Source: Draconibacterium sp.
GTDB taxonomy: Bacteria; Bacteroidota; Bacteroidia; Bacteroidales; Prolixibacteraceae
Length of the DNA: 64,000 nucleotides
Direction of reading: 5' to 3'
NCBI GenBank assembly: GCA_011620585.1
Contig: WOYV01000108.1
Span: forward strand, 92,246 to 156,245
Position 1 is the stretch's first letter; the number at the start of each line of letters is the position of its first letter. Shown in pieces: positions 1 to 8,988 of the stretch. The translations under genes were made by a program, and so were the position numbers. The notes under the pieces are model-generated. The model was not told the DNA's origin. It saw only the letters and a program-made list of their open reading frames with translations, and searched no databases.

Positions 1-182
1 AAAAGTGGAGGATTCTTCCAATAGTAATCATGTTATATAATCGATTTATATCATTGAAAATTAACTCTTAACATTCTTTAACTTCCATTGATACGCGTTA
101 ACGTAATTCCGTTTTATTTTTGTACCAGGAATTTGAATAGTTTTAGTGTTTTTTCATAGAGAATAGATTTGGTTAGGTTAGG

Positions 183-216
183 AAACAGGGGTAATATTGA
201 TTATCTCTGTTTTTTT
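183..216 (+). terminator. Intrinsic terminator upstream of clpB
   Basis: The arms AAACAGGGGTAA and TTATCTCTGTTT pair over 12 positions (two G-U pairs) around the loop TATTGA and are followed by a T tract. It ends either a gene lying before the window or a short RNA from 115-122. Confidence 0.75.
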
Positions 217-347
217 ATGCTCAAATCCTGACAAACCTACCTTCTAATTTTTCTTTTCTGAAAATTTTTCTGCTTTTCAAGAATTATTGTGACATTCTGA
301 CATTCAGGTGGTTATGGTCTGTGCTTTGTCCTAATCCAAAAGATTAT

Positions 348-355
348 AAAGGAGG
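348..355 (+). promoter_or_regulatory. Shine-Dalgarno site of clpB
   Basis: AAAGGAGG lies 8 bases before the ATG at 364. It is a full-strength site, unusual here because most genes in the window have none, and it fixes the clpB start. Confidence 0.8.
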
Positions 356-363
356 ATTTAGTT

Positions 364-2952
364 ATGAATATGAATAATTTTACCATAAAGTCGCAGGAGG
401 CCATTCAACAGGCGTTCCAGGTAGCACAAGGTAATAATCAGCAGGCTATCGAAACCGGTCATCTGCTACAGGGTGTATTGCACTCAGCCGAAAATATTTC
501 CGAGTTTCTACTCAGGAAACTAGGTGTAAATACCACTATATTTAAACTGGCATTGGGCAAGATCATTGAATCGTATCCAAAAGTTTCGGGGGCCGAGCAA
601 TATTTGTCATCAGGAGCCAACCAGGCTTTACAAAAAGCGCTTGGTTTAGCTCAGGAAATGGGCGATCAGTATGTTTCTGTCGAACATATTTTATTGGGCC
701 TGCTCGAAATTAAAGATTCGGTCAGCCAGTTGATGAAAGACAACGGCATATCAAAAAAGGAACTTCGGATGGCGATAGAAGAATTGCGTAAAGGTTCGAA
801 AGTGGACAGCCAAACAGCTGAAGATAAATTTAATTCGCTCAACCGTTTTGCAGTTAACTTAAACGAACGCGCACGTTCAGGTAAGCTCGATCCGGTGATC
901 GGCCGCGACGACGAAATCCGCCGTATTTTACAAATCCTTTCACGCCGTACCAAAAATAACCCCATTCTTTTGGGTGAACCGGGAACCGGGAAAACGGCAA
1001 TTGCCGAAGGACTTGCACATCGTATTGTTCGGGGTGATGTGCCTGAAAATCTGAAATCGAAACAAGTTTTCTCACTCGATATGGGCGCACTGATTGCAGG
1101 AGCCAAATACAAGGGTGAATTCGAAGAACGCTTAAAAGCGGTGGTTAACGAAGTTATCCAGTCGAACAACGAAGTCATTCTTTTTATCGATGAAATCCAT
1201 ACGCTCGTTGGAGCTGGCAAAAGTGAGGGTGCAATGGATGCGGCCAATATTTTAAAACCGGCATTGGCGCGTGGCGAATTGCGCGCCATTGGTGCTACAA
1301 CGCTGAGCGAGTACCAGAAATATTTTGAAAAAGATAAAGCGCTCGAACGCCGTTTCCAGATCGTACATGTGGATGAACCCGATACTTTGAGTGCGATCTC
1401 AATTTTGCGGGGGATCAAGGAAAAGTACGAGAGTCATCATAAAGTTCAGATAAAAGACGATGCTATTATTGCTGCCGTCGAATTGTCTCAACGATATATT
1501 TCCGACCGGTTTTTGCCGGATAAGGCTATCGATCTGATGGATGAGGCGGCAGCCAAACTTCGTCTTGAAATTGATTCGGTCCCTGAAGAACTCGATGAAA
1601 TTGAACGAAGGGTGAAGCAGTTGGAAATTGAGCGCGAAGCCATAAAACGCGAAAACGATACGAAAAAGCTGGCCAGCTTAAACGAAGAGATTTCAAACCT
1701 AAAAGAAGAACAATCGAGGCTGCGTGCCAAGTGGCAATCCGAGAAGTCGGTGATAGAAGCCATTCAGCAAAAGAAAGAAGAAATAGAAAGCTTTAAGTTT
1801 GAAGCCGAGCAAGCTGAACGTCAGGGTGACTATGGACGAGTGGCTGAGTTACGTTACGGGAAAGTCAAGGAAACCGAAGCTGCTATCGAAAAATTGCAGA
1901 AGGAACTTGAAGTAATGAAAAAAGGCGAGAACCTGATAAAGGAGGAAGTGGATACTGAAGACATTGCCGAGGTGGTTGCCCGCTGGACCGGAATCCCGGT
2001 TTCGAAGATGTTGCAAAGCGAACGCGAAAAGCTGTTACATATGGAAGACGAGTTGCACAAACGCGTGATCGGACAGGATGAAGCGATTGTTGCTATTTCG
2101 GATGCGGTGCGCCGTTCTCGGGCAGGCTTGCAGGACGAAAAACGTCCGATCGGTTCTTTCATTTTTTTAGGAACGACCGGGGTTGGGAAGACCGAACTGG
2201 CAAAAGCACTGGCCGAGTATCTGTTCAACGACGAGAACATGATCACCCGTATCGATATGTCGGAATACCAGGAAAAATTCTCGGTAACCCGTTTGATTGG
2301 GTCTCCACCCGGATATGTGGGCTACGACGAAGGCGGTCAGTTAACCGAAGCAGTTCGGCATAAACCCTATTCCGTGGTACTGTTCGACGAAATTGAAAAA
2401 GCGCATCCCGATGTTTACAATGTTCTATTGCAAGTGCTCGACGACGGACGATTGACTGACAACAAAGGACGAACGGTGAATTTCAAGAATACAATAATTA
2501 TTATGACTTCGAATCTGGGATCGCACATCATTCAGGAAAATTATGAAAGTATGAATGCAGGCAATTCAGATGATATTCTTGAAAAAACCAGGTTGCAGTT
2601 GCTCGAATTGTTACGTAAAACAATCCGGCCTGAGTTCCTGAACCGAATCGATGAAACGATTGTGTTTGCCCCTTTGTCGAAAACCGATATAAATCAAATC
2701 GTTAAATTACAGTTCAATCAGGTGATCAAACGTTTAGCAGGCAACGATCTCCAAATCGGGATCACTGGAAATGCGATCGATTATCTGGCACAAATCGGTT
2801 ACGATCCTCACTTCGGAGCCCGTCCGGTGAAACGTGTTCTGCAGAAATACGTTTTAAATGAACTGTCGAAGCGAATTTTGGGTGGACTGATCGATAAGAG
2901 CCGGCCAATTGTTGTGGATATGAATAACGGCAATTTGGTTTTTAGCAACTAA
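364..2952 (+). CDS. clpB: ATP-dependent chaperone ClpB
   Basis: Cytosolic AAA+ disaggregase that works with DnaK/DnaJ/GrpE to pull apart aggregated protein. The 862 residues match the full family length. The order is Clp N-terminal repeat domain (about 1-145), first AAA+ module with Walker A GEPGTGKT near residue 203 and Walker B LFIDEIHT, a long charged coiled-coil middle domain (about 395-525) typical of ClpB rather than ClpA/C, second AAA+ module with GTTGVGKT near 602 and VLFDEIEKAHPDV, and the C-terminal small domain. The start is set by AAAGGAGG 8 bases upstream. The stop codon is separated by one base from the convergent stop of the next gene, so there is no room for a terminator between them. 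Confidence 0.97.
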   Translation: MNMNNFTIKSQEAIQQAFQVAQGNNQQAIETGHLLQGVLHSAENISEFLLRKLGVNTTIFKLALGKIIESYPKVSGAEQYLSSGANQALQKALGLAQEMGDQYVSVEHILLGLLEIKDSVSQLMKDNGISKKELRMAIEELRKGSKVDSQTAEDKFNSLNRFAVNLNERARSGKLDPVIGRDDEIRRILQILSRRTKNNPILLGEPGTGKTAIAEGLAHRIVRGDVPENLKSKQVFSLDMGALIAGAKYKGEFEERLKAVVNEVIQSNNEVILFIDEIHTLVGAGKSEGAMDAANILKPALARGELRAIGATTLSEYQKYFEKDKALERRFQIVHVDEPDTLSAISILRGIKEKYESHHKVQIKDDAIIAAVELSQRYISDRFLPDKAIDLMDEAAAKLRLEIDSVPEELDEIERRVKQLEIEREAIKRENDTKKLASLNEEISNLKEEQSRLRAKWQSEKSVIEAIQQKKEEIESFKFEAEQAERQGDYGRVAELRYGKVKETEAAIEKLQKELEVMKKGENLIKEEVDTEDIAEVVARWTGIPVSKMLQSEREKLLHMEDELHKRVIGQDEAIVAISDAVRRSRAGLQDEKRPIGSFIFLGTTGVGKTELAKALAEYLFNDENMITRIDMSEYQEKFSVTRLIGSPPGYVGYDEGGQLTEAVRHKPYSVVLFDEIEKAHPDVYNVLLQVLDDGRLTDNKGRTVNFKNTIIIMTSNLGSHIIQENYESMNAGNSDDILEKTRLQLLELLRKTIRPEFLNRIDETIVFAPLSKTDINQIVKLQFNQVIKRLAGNDLQIGITGNAIDYLAQIGYDPHFGARPVKRVLQKYVLNELSKRILGGLIDKSRPIVVDMNNGNLVFSN

Positions 2953-2953
2953 A

Positions 2954-3244
2954 TCATGGGCGAACAGGGAATTTTTTAGGATAAGTGTACTTGGCATAAA
3001 TCAGGTACACGGCCATAAAAATATTGACAATGTAGTTGAAATAGAGCGGGAAATGGGCAATGCCTGTTTCCCAGTCTCCAAGCAAAATATAGATAAAAGT
3101 CAGAATCTCGCCCCAAAACCAAAGCCATAAAAACAAAACACTTAGATCGTTGGCGCTTTTTGTACGGAAGGTTTTTATAACCTGTGGTAAGCCGCAAATG
3201 GCAAACAGGATATTACCAACCCATCCGATGGTTTCGTTCATCAT
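2954..3244 (-). CDS. SemiSWEET-type PQ-loop sugar transporter-like protein
   Basis: A 96-residue inner-membrane protein with three predicted transmembrane helices and one PQ-loop repeat: the Pro-Gln motif GLPQVIKTFRTKSANDLS follows the first helix. This is the half-transporter architecture of bacterial SemiSWEETs, which dimerise to move small sugars; substrate cannot be told. Two in-frame ATG codons (3242-3244 and 3239-3241) are possible starts. It converges tail-to-tail with clpB and its start lies 12 bases after the stop of the upstream Hpt gene, so the two minus-strand genes are probably cotranscribed. Confidence 0.8.
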   Translation of the reverse strand: MMNETIGWVGNILFAICGLPQVIKTFRTKSANDLSVLFLWLWFWGEILTFIYILLGDWETGIAHFPLYFNYIVNIFMAVYLIYAKYTYPKKFPVRP

Positions 3245-3256
3245 AGCAAAAAAGTT

Positions 3257-3607
3257 TTAAAGTGAACTTTTTAATTCTCGTAGTTCAGGCACAACGGCTT
3301 CGAGTTGCAACACAACATCATTCACCATAAAAGGTATTTCTTCCAGTTCGTTTGCTTCGGCTTTTAACTGAATATTTTTAAGAAGTATGCCGGTTTCTTC
3401 CATCCCAAAAGTAAGCACCGATGATTTTGCAGTGTGCGCTTCGTGCGCCAGTAAAGTATAATCCTGCTCTTTTAGTGCATTTTTCATCGTGGAAATGAAT
3501 TCGGGAATCTGTCCAAGAAAAATGTCAATCAATTCGGTCATGAATTCGGTATCGCCTGCGGCAATACTATCGATATGTTTTGTATCAATGTATTTATAAT
3601 GTCCCAT
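3257..3607 (-). CDS. Histidine phosphotransfer (Hpt) domain protein
   Basis: A 116-residue stand-alone Hpt protein. The four-helix bundle carries HTAKSS, with the phosphoacceptor expected at His58. Such proteins shuttle phosphate from hybrid sensor kinases to response regulators; no partner kinase is present in the window. I chose the internal ATG at 3605-3607 (MGHYKYIDTK) because the reading frame upstream of it does not resemble the family and would run toward the divergent gcvT promoter; an ATG at 3671-3673 is the alternative. It is followed by the SemiSWEET-like gene. Confidence 0.8.
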   Translation of the reverse strand: MGHYKYIDTKHIDSIAAGDTEFMTELIDIFLGQIPEFISTMKNALKEQDYTLLAHEAHTAKSSVLTFGMEETGILLKNIQLKAEANELEEIPFMVNDVVLQLEAVVPELRELKSSL

Positions 3608-3674
3608 TCGTTCAAATTTCAGGTAAAAATGCAAATTATTGGAGTAATTCAACAATCCTGTGATAAATTTCATG

Positions 3675-3703
3675 TTGATATATGGTGAGAATCAATAGTT
3701 TTG
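3675..3703 (+). promoter_or_regulatory. Promoter of gcvT
   Basis: TTG at 3675-3677 and TAGTTTTG at 3696-3703 are separated by 18 bases and fit the Bacteroidetes pattern TTG-N19-TAnnTTTG. Initiation a few bases after the -7 box would leave a leader of about 10 nt before the ATG at 3718. Confidence 0.6.
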
Positions 3704-3717
3704 CAAAAAATCTATTA

Positions 3718-4803
3718 ATGAAAACGACAGCGTTTAATAGCATACATAAAAGTCTGGGAGCCAAAATGGTGGAGTTCGCAGGCTACGAAATGCCCATCGA
3801 GTACAGCGGAATAAAGGACGAGCACATGACCGTTCGCGAAAACGTGGGTGTTTTTGATGTGTCGCACATGGGCGAGTTCTGGATTAAAGGGCCAAAAGCA
3901 TTGGATCTGGTAGCCCGGATTACCTCCAACGATCCTCGCATTTTAATGCCCGGACAAGCACAATACAGTTGTTTCCCAAACGGAAAAGGCGGTATTGTGG
4001 ACGATTTGCTGGTATATTATTATGAACCCGAAAAATACATGCTGGTAGTAAATGCCTCCAACATTGAGAAGGACTGGAATTGGATAGTGAAACAAAATGA
4101 AAAAATCGGGGCAGAAATCGAAAACGCGTCCGACAGCATTAGTCAGTTGGCTATTCAGGGGCCAAAAGCAACGGCAACTTTGCAAAAACTTACTGATCTC
4201 GATCTTTCGGAAATCAAGTTTTACACCTTCACCACCGGTAAAATTGCCGGTGTCGACGATGTGATTATTTCGGCAACCGGGTATACAGGAGCAGGAGGAT
4301 TCGAATTATATTTCAGAAACGATGTGGCTGAACAAGTTTGGAAAGCCATTTTCGAAGCAGGCGAAGAATTCGGGATCAAACCAATTGGTTTAGGTGCCCG
4401 CGATACTTTGCGCCTTGAAATGGGATACTGTTTGTATGGCAACGATATCGACGATACCACTTCGCCCATTGAAGCCGGTTTGGGCTGGATCACCAAATTC
4501 AACAACGGACGTCAGTTTATCGATCGCGAGTTGCTGACCATGCAGAAAAACGAAGGCGTGACACGCAGGCTACGTGGTTTTGTGCTGAGCGATCGTGGCA
4601 TTCCCCGTCACGGTTACGAACTGGTTAATGCCGAAGGCGCTGCAATTGGCGTGGTCACTTCAGGCACCATGTCGCCGGTGTTAAATAAAGGAATTGGAAT
4701 GGGCTATGTTGCCAAAGAATATTCGGCCTTCGGAACCGGGATTTTTGTTAAGATCCGGAATAAACTCGTTCCGGCAGAAATTGTGAAATTACCTTTTATC
4801 TAA
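3718..4803 (+). CDS. gcvT: Glycine cleavage system T protein (aminomethyltransferase)
   Basis: T protein of the glycine cleavage complex: it moves the aminomethyl group from lipoylated H protein to tetrahydrofolate, releasing ammonia and 5,10-methylene-THF. The 361 residues cover the whole family: N-terminal folate-binding domain with [13 protein letters not shown] and FDVSHMGEF, the central [14 protein letters not shown] segment, and the C-terminal barrel with [20 protein letters not shown] chose ATG 3718, which gives the usual start [17 protein letters not shown]; an upstream ATG at 3682 would add 12 residues and overlap the promoter. P protein is 25 kb away at 29522; H and L proteins are not in the window. 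A terminator follows. Confidence 0.95.
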   Translation: MKTTAFNSIHKSLGAKMVEFAGYEMPIEYSGIKDEHMTVRENVGVFDVSHMGEFWIKGPKALDLVARITSNDPRILMPGQAQYSCFPNGKGGIVDDLLVYYYEPEKYMLVVNASNIEKDWNWIVKQNEKIGAEIENASDSISQLAIQGPKATATLQKLTDLDLSEIKFYTFTTGKIAGVDDVIISATGYTGAGGFELYFRNDVAEQVWKAIFEAGEEFGIKPIGLGARDTLRLEMGYCLYGNDIDDTTSPIEAGLGWITKFNNGRQFIDRELLTMQKNEGVTRRLRGFVLSDRGIPRHGYELVNAEGAAIGVVTSGTMSPVLNKGIGMGYVAKEYSAFGTGIFVKIRNKLVPAEIVKLPFI

Positions 4804-4828
4804 TCAATAAAACAAATAAAACCTAATG

Positions 4829-4858
4829 GAGGCTGCTTTATATCGAGGCAGCCTTTTT
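4829..4858 (+). terminator. Terminator of gcvT
   Basis: AGGCTGC and GCAGCCT form a 7-bp stem followed by a T run. Confidence 0.85.
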
Positions 4859-5182
4859 GTTTGGCAGCAAACGCAAATCGGTTTAGTTTAAACTCACTTT
4901 AAATTATTGTTCAGAAATGCAATATTGATCTCTGCTACTGGTCGCATCTGTAAGAATCAGATAACTTTGTTGGAAAATAACCAATTGATTGCGAAAATGT
5001 TATCATGAATATTTCAGGAGAAATGATAAGCATCAGCTTTCCGGTTTGTATATCAATGTTTTAAAACTCATAAAATAAAAAATAAACTTGATTTTTCTCA
5101 TCTGCTAAACACCGACAATTACTGACCTTTGCTTAGGTGTTTGCAACAGGATTTAAAATTATTCACCTTAATTGTTGTATTT
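4859..5182. other. Intergenic region gcvT-serC
   Basis: About 320 AT-rich bases without a credible ORF. A TAnnTTTG match, TAACTTTG, lies at 4962-4969 without a clear -33 partner, and a near match (GACCTTTG) lies around 5125. Nothing else stands out. Confidence 0.5.
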
Positions 5183-6250
5183 ATGAAGAAACACAATTTT
5201 TATGCAGGACCTTCAATTCTGCCCGAATTTACAAAAGAGAAGACTGCCGAAGCAGTTATGAATTTTGCGGGAACCGGTCTTTCTGTAATGGAAGTGTCGC
5301 ACCGCAGCAAAGAATTTGTGGCTGTTATGGACGAAGCTGTCGCTTTGGTTAAAGAACTTTTACCTGTTCCCGAAGGCTACTCAGTTCTGTTCTTACAAGG
5401 TGGCGCAAGTCTTCAATTCCTGATGGCTCCTTATAACCTGATGGGCAAAAAGGCAGCTTACCTAATCACCGGAGCCTGGTCGAAAAAAGCTATGAAAGAA
5501 GCCAAATTTTTTGGCGAAGTGGTAGAAGTGGCTTCTTCGGCAGATGCCAATTTCAATTACATTCCTAAAACATACGATGTGCCAGCCGACGCCAGTTATC
5601 TGCACTACACCAGCAACAACACAATTTTTGGCACAAGAGTGAATGCCCCGGAAGTAAACATTCCGTTGGTAGCCGACATGTCGTCTGATATTTTTTCGCG
5701 TCCGGTTGATGTAGCAAAACACGATCTGATTTACGCCGGGGCACAGAAAAACCTCGGGCCATCGGGAGCCACGCTGGTAATTGTAAAAGATGAAGCATTG
5801 GGTAAAATCGATCGTCCGATTCCAACCATGTTGGATTACCGCATTCATATCCAGAACGAATCGATGTTCAATACTCCTTCAACTTTACCGGTTTATGCCA
5901 GTTTAATGACCCTGCGCTGGTTGAAAGAGCTCGGAGGAGTGGAAGCCATCGAAAAAATAAATATTGCAAAAGCTGCCTTGTTATACCACGAAATCGATCG
6001 CAACAAACTTTTCCAAAGCACTGTGCCAATCAAGGAAGATCGTTCGTTGATGAACGTGACCTTTGTAATGGCTCCGGAATATGCAGAAGTGGAAAAAGAA
6101 TTCCTTGATTTCGCTACGGCAAAAGGGATGGTTGGCATTAAAGGACACCGTTCGGTTGGAGGTTTCAGAGCCTCTGTTTACAACGCCATGCCAGTTGATA
6201 GTGTAAAAGCGCTGGTTGAAGCCATGCAGGAATTTGAAAAGACCAAATAG
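5183..6250 (+). CDS. serC: Phosphoserine aminotransferase
   Basis: PLP-dependent class V aminotransferase that converts 3-phosphohydroxypyruvate and glutamate to O-phosphoserine, the second step of serine synthesis. The 355 residues begin [14 protein letters not shown], the standard SerC start, and carry the PLP-lysine motif [11 protein letters not shown] near residue 190 and the C-terminal [18 protein letters not shown] chose ATG 5183; a longer frame starting at 5129 adds residues that do not fit the family. serA follows 111 bases downstream, after a terminator, and DUF1015 after that, a grouping common in Bacteroidetes. Confidence 0.96.
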   Translation: MKKHNFYAGPSILPEFTKEKTAEAVMNFAGTGLSVMEVSHRSKEFVAVMDEAVALVKELLPVPEGYSVLFLQGGASLQFLMAPYNLMGKKAAYLITGAWSKKAMKEAKFFGEVVEVASSADANFNYIPKTYDVPADASYLHYTSNNTIFGTRVNAPEVNIPLVADMSSDIFSRPVDVAKHDLIYAGAQKNLGPSGATLVIVKDEALGKIDRPIPTMLDYRIHIQNESMFNTPSTLPVYASLMTLRWLKELGGVEAIEKINIAKAALLYHEIDRNKLFQSTVPIKEDRSLMNVTFVMAPEYAEVEKEFLDFATAKGMVGIKGHRSVGGFRASVYNAMPVDSVKALVEAMQEFEKTK

Positions 6251-6265
6251 ATTATAGTTTCAAAG

Positions 6266-6296
6266 AAAATGCAGGGTGAAAGTCCTGCATTTTTTT
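6266..6296 (+). terminator. Terminator between serC and serA
   Basis: AAAATGCAGG and CCTGCATTTT form a 10-bp stem, followed by a T run. It implies partial uncoupling of serA from serC; I did not find a clear promoter for serA. Confidence 0.8.
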
Positions 6297-6361
6297 CAAA
6301 GGGAAGTCAGTAACCCTTAAGTTTATTTTGAAAACAACTTTTCAACCTAAATAACAGTAAG

Positions 6362-7282
6362 ATGAGAAAAATTTTAATCGCCACCGAAAAGCCGTTCGCA
6401 CCGGTTGCTGTAAAAAAGATCACCAAAATTTTTGATAAAGCAGGTTACAAGGTAACTCTGCTCGAAAGATACACTTCGAAAACCGGGTTACTTGAAGCCA
6501 TTGCTAAAGCAGAAGCGGCCATTATTCGAAGCGATATTTTTGACGCCGAAGTATTAAGTGCAGGCAAGAACCTGAAAATTGTGGTCCGTGCCGGCGCCGG
6601 TTACGATAATGTGGACTTAAAGGCTGCAACGGAGAACGGAATTGTGGTAATGAATACACCGGGGCAAAATGCCAATGCGGTTGCCGAATTGGCCATCGGA
6701 ATGGCGATTTTAGGGTTACGCGAAATGTTTTCGGGAAAACCAGGCGGCGAAATGCGTGGGCGTACTCTGGGCCTTCACGGCTTTGGGTTCGTGGCACGCA
6801 ACGTATTTCGGATTGCCCGTGCCATGGGCATGAAAGTGATTGTTTACACACGTTACAGCAAAGCCGCTGCCGCTGCTATCGGTTTAAAAGTCACCAGTTC
6901 TCTTGAAGACTTGTACGAAAAAAGCGACGTGGTTTCCATTCACGTCCCTGCACGTGGCGAACACTTAAAATCGGTGAGTTATGAAGTTTTGAAACACCTG
7001 AAAGATGGAAGTATTATTGTAAACACTGCCCGTAAGGAAGTGATCAACGAGCCCGATTTGATCCGCATTATGGAAGAAAAACCCGGTATCAAATACATGT
7101 CGGACCTCACCCCTGATATGCTCGGCGAATTCGAGGCAAAATTCCCGGGCCGCTATTTCTTTACCCCCAAGAAAGCAGGTGCGCAAACTGCTGAAGCCAA
7201 CCTGAACGCCGGTTTGGCTGCTGCTGAACAAATTGTTGATTTCTTTGAAAAAGGCGACACAACATACCAGGTAAATAAGTAA
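6362..7282 (+). CDS. serA: D-3-phosphoglycerate dehydrogenase, short form
   Basis: NAD-dependent oxidation of 3-phosphoglycerate to 3-phosphohydroxypyruvate, first step of serine synthesis. At 306 residues it has only the substrate and nucleotide-binding domains, no C-terminal ACT/regulatory domain, so feedback inhibition by serine through ACT is not expected. Visible motifs are RAGAGYDNVDL, the nucleotide-binding GLHGFGFVAR, and NTARKEVIN with the substrate Arg. The usual catalytic His of the TPH motif is replaced: the sequence reads TPKKAGAQTAEAN near residue 268. The same Lys is known in Bacteroides SerA and in the Entamoeba enzyme, so this is a lineage form and not damage. Confidence 0.94.
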   Translation: MRKILIATEKPFAPVAVKKITKIFDKAGYKVTLLERYTSKTGLLEAIAKAEAAIIRSDIFDAEVLSAGKNLKIVVRAGAGYDNVDLKAATENGIVVMNTPGQNANAVAELAIGMAILGLREMFSGKPGGEMRGRTLGLHGFGFVARNVFRIARAMGMKVIVYTRYSKAAAAAIGLKVTSSLEDLYEKSDVVSIHVPARGEHLKSVSYEVLKHLKDGSIIVNTARKEVINEPDLIRIMEEKPGIKYMSDLTPDMLGEFEAKFPGRYFFTPKKAGAQTAEANLNAGLAAAEQIVDFFEKGDTTYQVNK

Positions 7283-7284
7283 TT

Positions 7285-7571
7285 GAGTGAATGCGTGACC
7301 GAGGAGATTAGTTAGGAAATCGATACTTTTGGCATTAAAATAGTTGAAAATAGTAAGAGGTTCGATAAGAGAATGTATGGCTTGCACAACCATTGCTTTT
7401 AGAAGAGAACCTTGTTGACGAAAGGAAATTGATTGAATCCAGAGAAAGGTTGACAGTACTTTCAAAACTTGCTGCCGGATACGGTAATTTTTTAAAAAAT
7501 AAATTAGATAAATAATTATTTTTGAAACGTTTTATTAGATAAAGAGTAAGTACACTTTCACTCATTCACTC
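7285..7571. repeat. Short inverted repeats flanking a decayed four-helix gene
   Basis: GAGTGAATG at 7285-7293 is matched by its complement CATTCACTC at 7563-7571 (and again about ten bases further on). The right side is a low-complexity run of ACTCATTCACTC-like units to about 7615. The remnant gene lies between them. Confidence 0.5.
7291..7515 (+). pseudogene. Remnant of a four-helix-bundle (23S rRNA IVP-like) gene
   Basis: No intact frame is present, but two pieces in different frames look like the ends of a four-helix-bundle protein of the 23S rRNA intervening-sequence family. The N-terminal piece from 7316 reads EIDTFGIKIVENSKRF, and the C-terminal piece ending at the TAA 7513-7515 reads LLLEENLVDERKLIESRERL and then LSKLAAGYGNFLKNKLDK. 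The middle of the protein (two helices) is missing and the start region contains frameshifts and stops. Assignment is from pattern memory of the family; a protein search of the pieces would decide it. Confidence 0.5.
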
Positions 7572-7624
7572 AGTTACTCATTCACTCTCTTCGCTAATAA
7601 CTCAATAACTCATTAACAAAAAAC

Positions 7625-8872
7625 ATGGCAATTATTAAACCATTTAAAGGTCTCAGGCCACCCAAGGAAATTATCGAAGAACTGGCTTGCCTGCCTTACG
7701 ATGTGATGAACTCGGAAGAAGCTGCGAAAATGGCCGAAGGAAAAGAAAAATCCTTACTTCGGATCACCAAAGCCGAAATTGAACTTCCCGGGGTGGAAGA
7801 CATTCATTCGGAAGAAGTGTACAACAAGGCGGTGGAAAATTTTAAAGCCTTTCAACAAAGGGCCTGGCTAAAACAGGACACCGATGCCAAGTATTACATT
7901 TACGCGCAAACTATGAACGGGCTGACTCAGTATGGAATTGTGGGTGCCGCAGCTTGTGCCGATTACGAAAACGGGATTATCAGAAAGCACGAGTTGACCC
8001 GGCCCGAGAAGGAAGAAGACCGCATGGTGCTGACACGCTATTTAAACGCCAATATCGAACCCGTATTTTTTGCGTACAAGGCCGTTGATGAGATCGACCA
8101 GATTGTAAATTCGATTGTAGAAAATCAGCCGGCTGAATACGATTTTACTGCCGAAGACGGTTTCGGACATCATTTCTGGACGATTGATAATCCCGAAACC
8201 AACAAAAAGCTGGAAAAACTTTTTGCTGAAAAAGTCCCCTTCACCTATGTCGCCGACGGTCACCACCGTACCGCTGCGGCAGCGCGCATCGGACTGGAAA
8301 AGACAGCACAGAACCCAAACCATACCGGCAACGAGGAATACAACTTTTTCATGGCGGTTCATTTTCCTGATAACCAACTTCAGATAATCGATTACAACCG
8401 GGTGGTCAGCGATTTAAACGGTCTTTCAGATATTGATTTTTTGGCCGAATTATCGAAAGGCTTCGATGTGCAAAATATGGGCCCCGAAATATACAAACCC
8501 GCAGCTTTGCACGAATTTAGCTTGTACCTGGCAGGAAACTGGTATAAACTTACCGCTAAAGCAGGCACTTACGACGATAACGATCCTATTGGGATTCTCG
8601 ACGTTACCATTCTTTCGAAACAGGTGCTCGATCCAATTTTGGATATAAAAGATTTAAGGACTTCGAAACGCATCGACTTTGTGGGAGGGATTCGTGGACT
8701 GGGCGAACTGAAACGAAGGGTTGATTCGGGTGAAATGAAAGCCGCCTTTGCTTTGTTTCCGGTTTCTATGGACCAGCTGATTAACATTGCCGACAGTGGA
8801 AATATTATGCCACCAAAAACCACCTGGTTCGAACCCAAATTGCGTTCGGGCCTTGTAATACACAAATTGTAA
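7625..8872 (+). CDS. DUF1015 family protein
   Basis: A 415-residue cytosolic protein of DUF1015, recognised by the opening MAIIKPFKGLRPP followed by LPYDVMNSEEA, the central YVADGHHRTAAAARIG and the C-terminal ALFPVSMDQLINIADSGNIMPPK. Biochemical role is unknown. It regularly sits beside serC and serA in Bacteroidetes, as here, which suggests a link to serine or phosphoserine metabolism (inference from context only). A terminator follows at once. Confidence 0.88.
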   Translation: MAIIKPFKGLRPPKEIIEELACLPYDVMNSEEAAKMAEGKEKSLLRITKAEIELPGVEDIHSEEVYNKAVENFKAFQQRAWLKQDTDAKYYIYAQTMNGLTQYGIVGAAACADYENGIIRKHELTRPEKEEDRMVLTRYLNANIEPVFFAYKAVDEIDQIVNSIVENQPAEYDFTAEDGFGHHFWTIDNPETNKKLEKLFAEKVPFTYVADGHHRTAAAARIGLEKTAQNPNHTGNEEYNFFMAVHFPDNQLQIIDYNRVVSDLNGLSDIDFLAELSKGFDVQNMGPEIYKPAALHEFSLYLAGNWYKLTAKAGTYDDNDPIGILDVTILSKQVLDPILDIKDLRTSKRIDFVGGIRGLGELKRRVDSGEMKAAFALFPVSMDQLINIADSGNIMPPKTTWFEPKLRSGLVIHKL

Positions 8873-8896
8873 ATTGTTTGTGAAAAAATAAATTGG

Positions 8897-8930
8897 TCCT
8901 GATTCGTCGTTCGACGGGTCGGGATTTTTT
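8897..8930 (+). terminator. Terminator of the DUF1015 gene
   Basis: Twelve consecutive pairs (some G-U) between TCCTGATTCGTC and GACGGGTCGGGA close the loop GTTC, followed by six T. Confidence 0.85.
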
Positions 8931-8988
8931 ATGCAAGGTTTATTAAAAGCTCAAAAATTACCTAACTTCAACGCTAAATCGTTTACAC

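Larger units (their letters stand above)
1..363. other. AT-rich intergenic region upstream of clpB
   Basis: No credible ORF is seen. It holds two matches to the Bacteroidetes -7 box TAnnTTTG (115-122 and 164-171), a strong terminator hairpin at 183-216, a tandem TGACATTC pair near 290-305, and the clpB ribosome binding site. I found no CIRCE-type heat-shock operator. A short transcript of roughly 90 nt between the 115-122 box and the terminator is possible, but neither box has a -33 element at ideal distance. Confidence 0.5.

Noticed and set aside
666-1418. 250-residue frame antisense to clpB
   Set aside because: Shadow of a real coding frame; low-complexity Ser/Ile-rich translation with no family likeness.
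3682-3717. 12-residue N-terminal extension of GcvT
   Set aside because: It overlaps the promoter and does not match the family, whose start fits ATG 3718.
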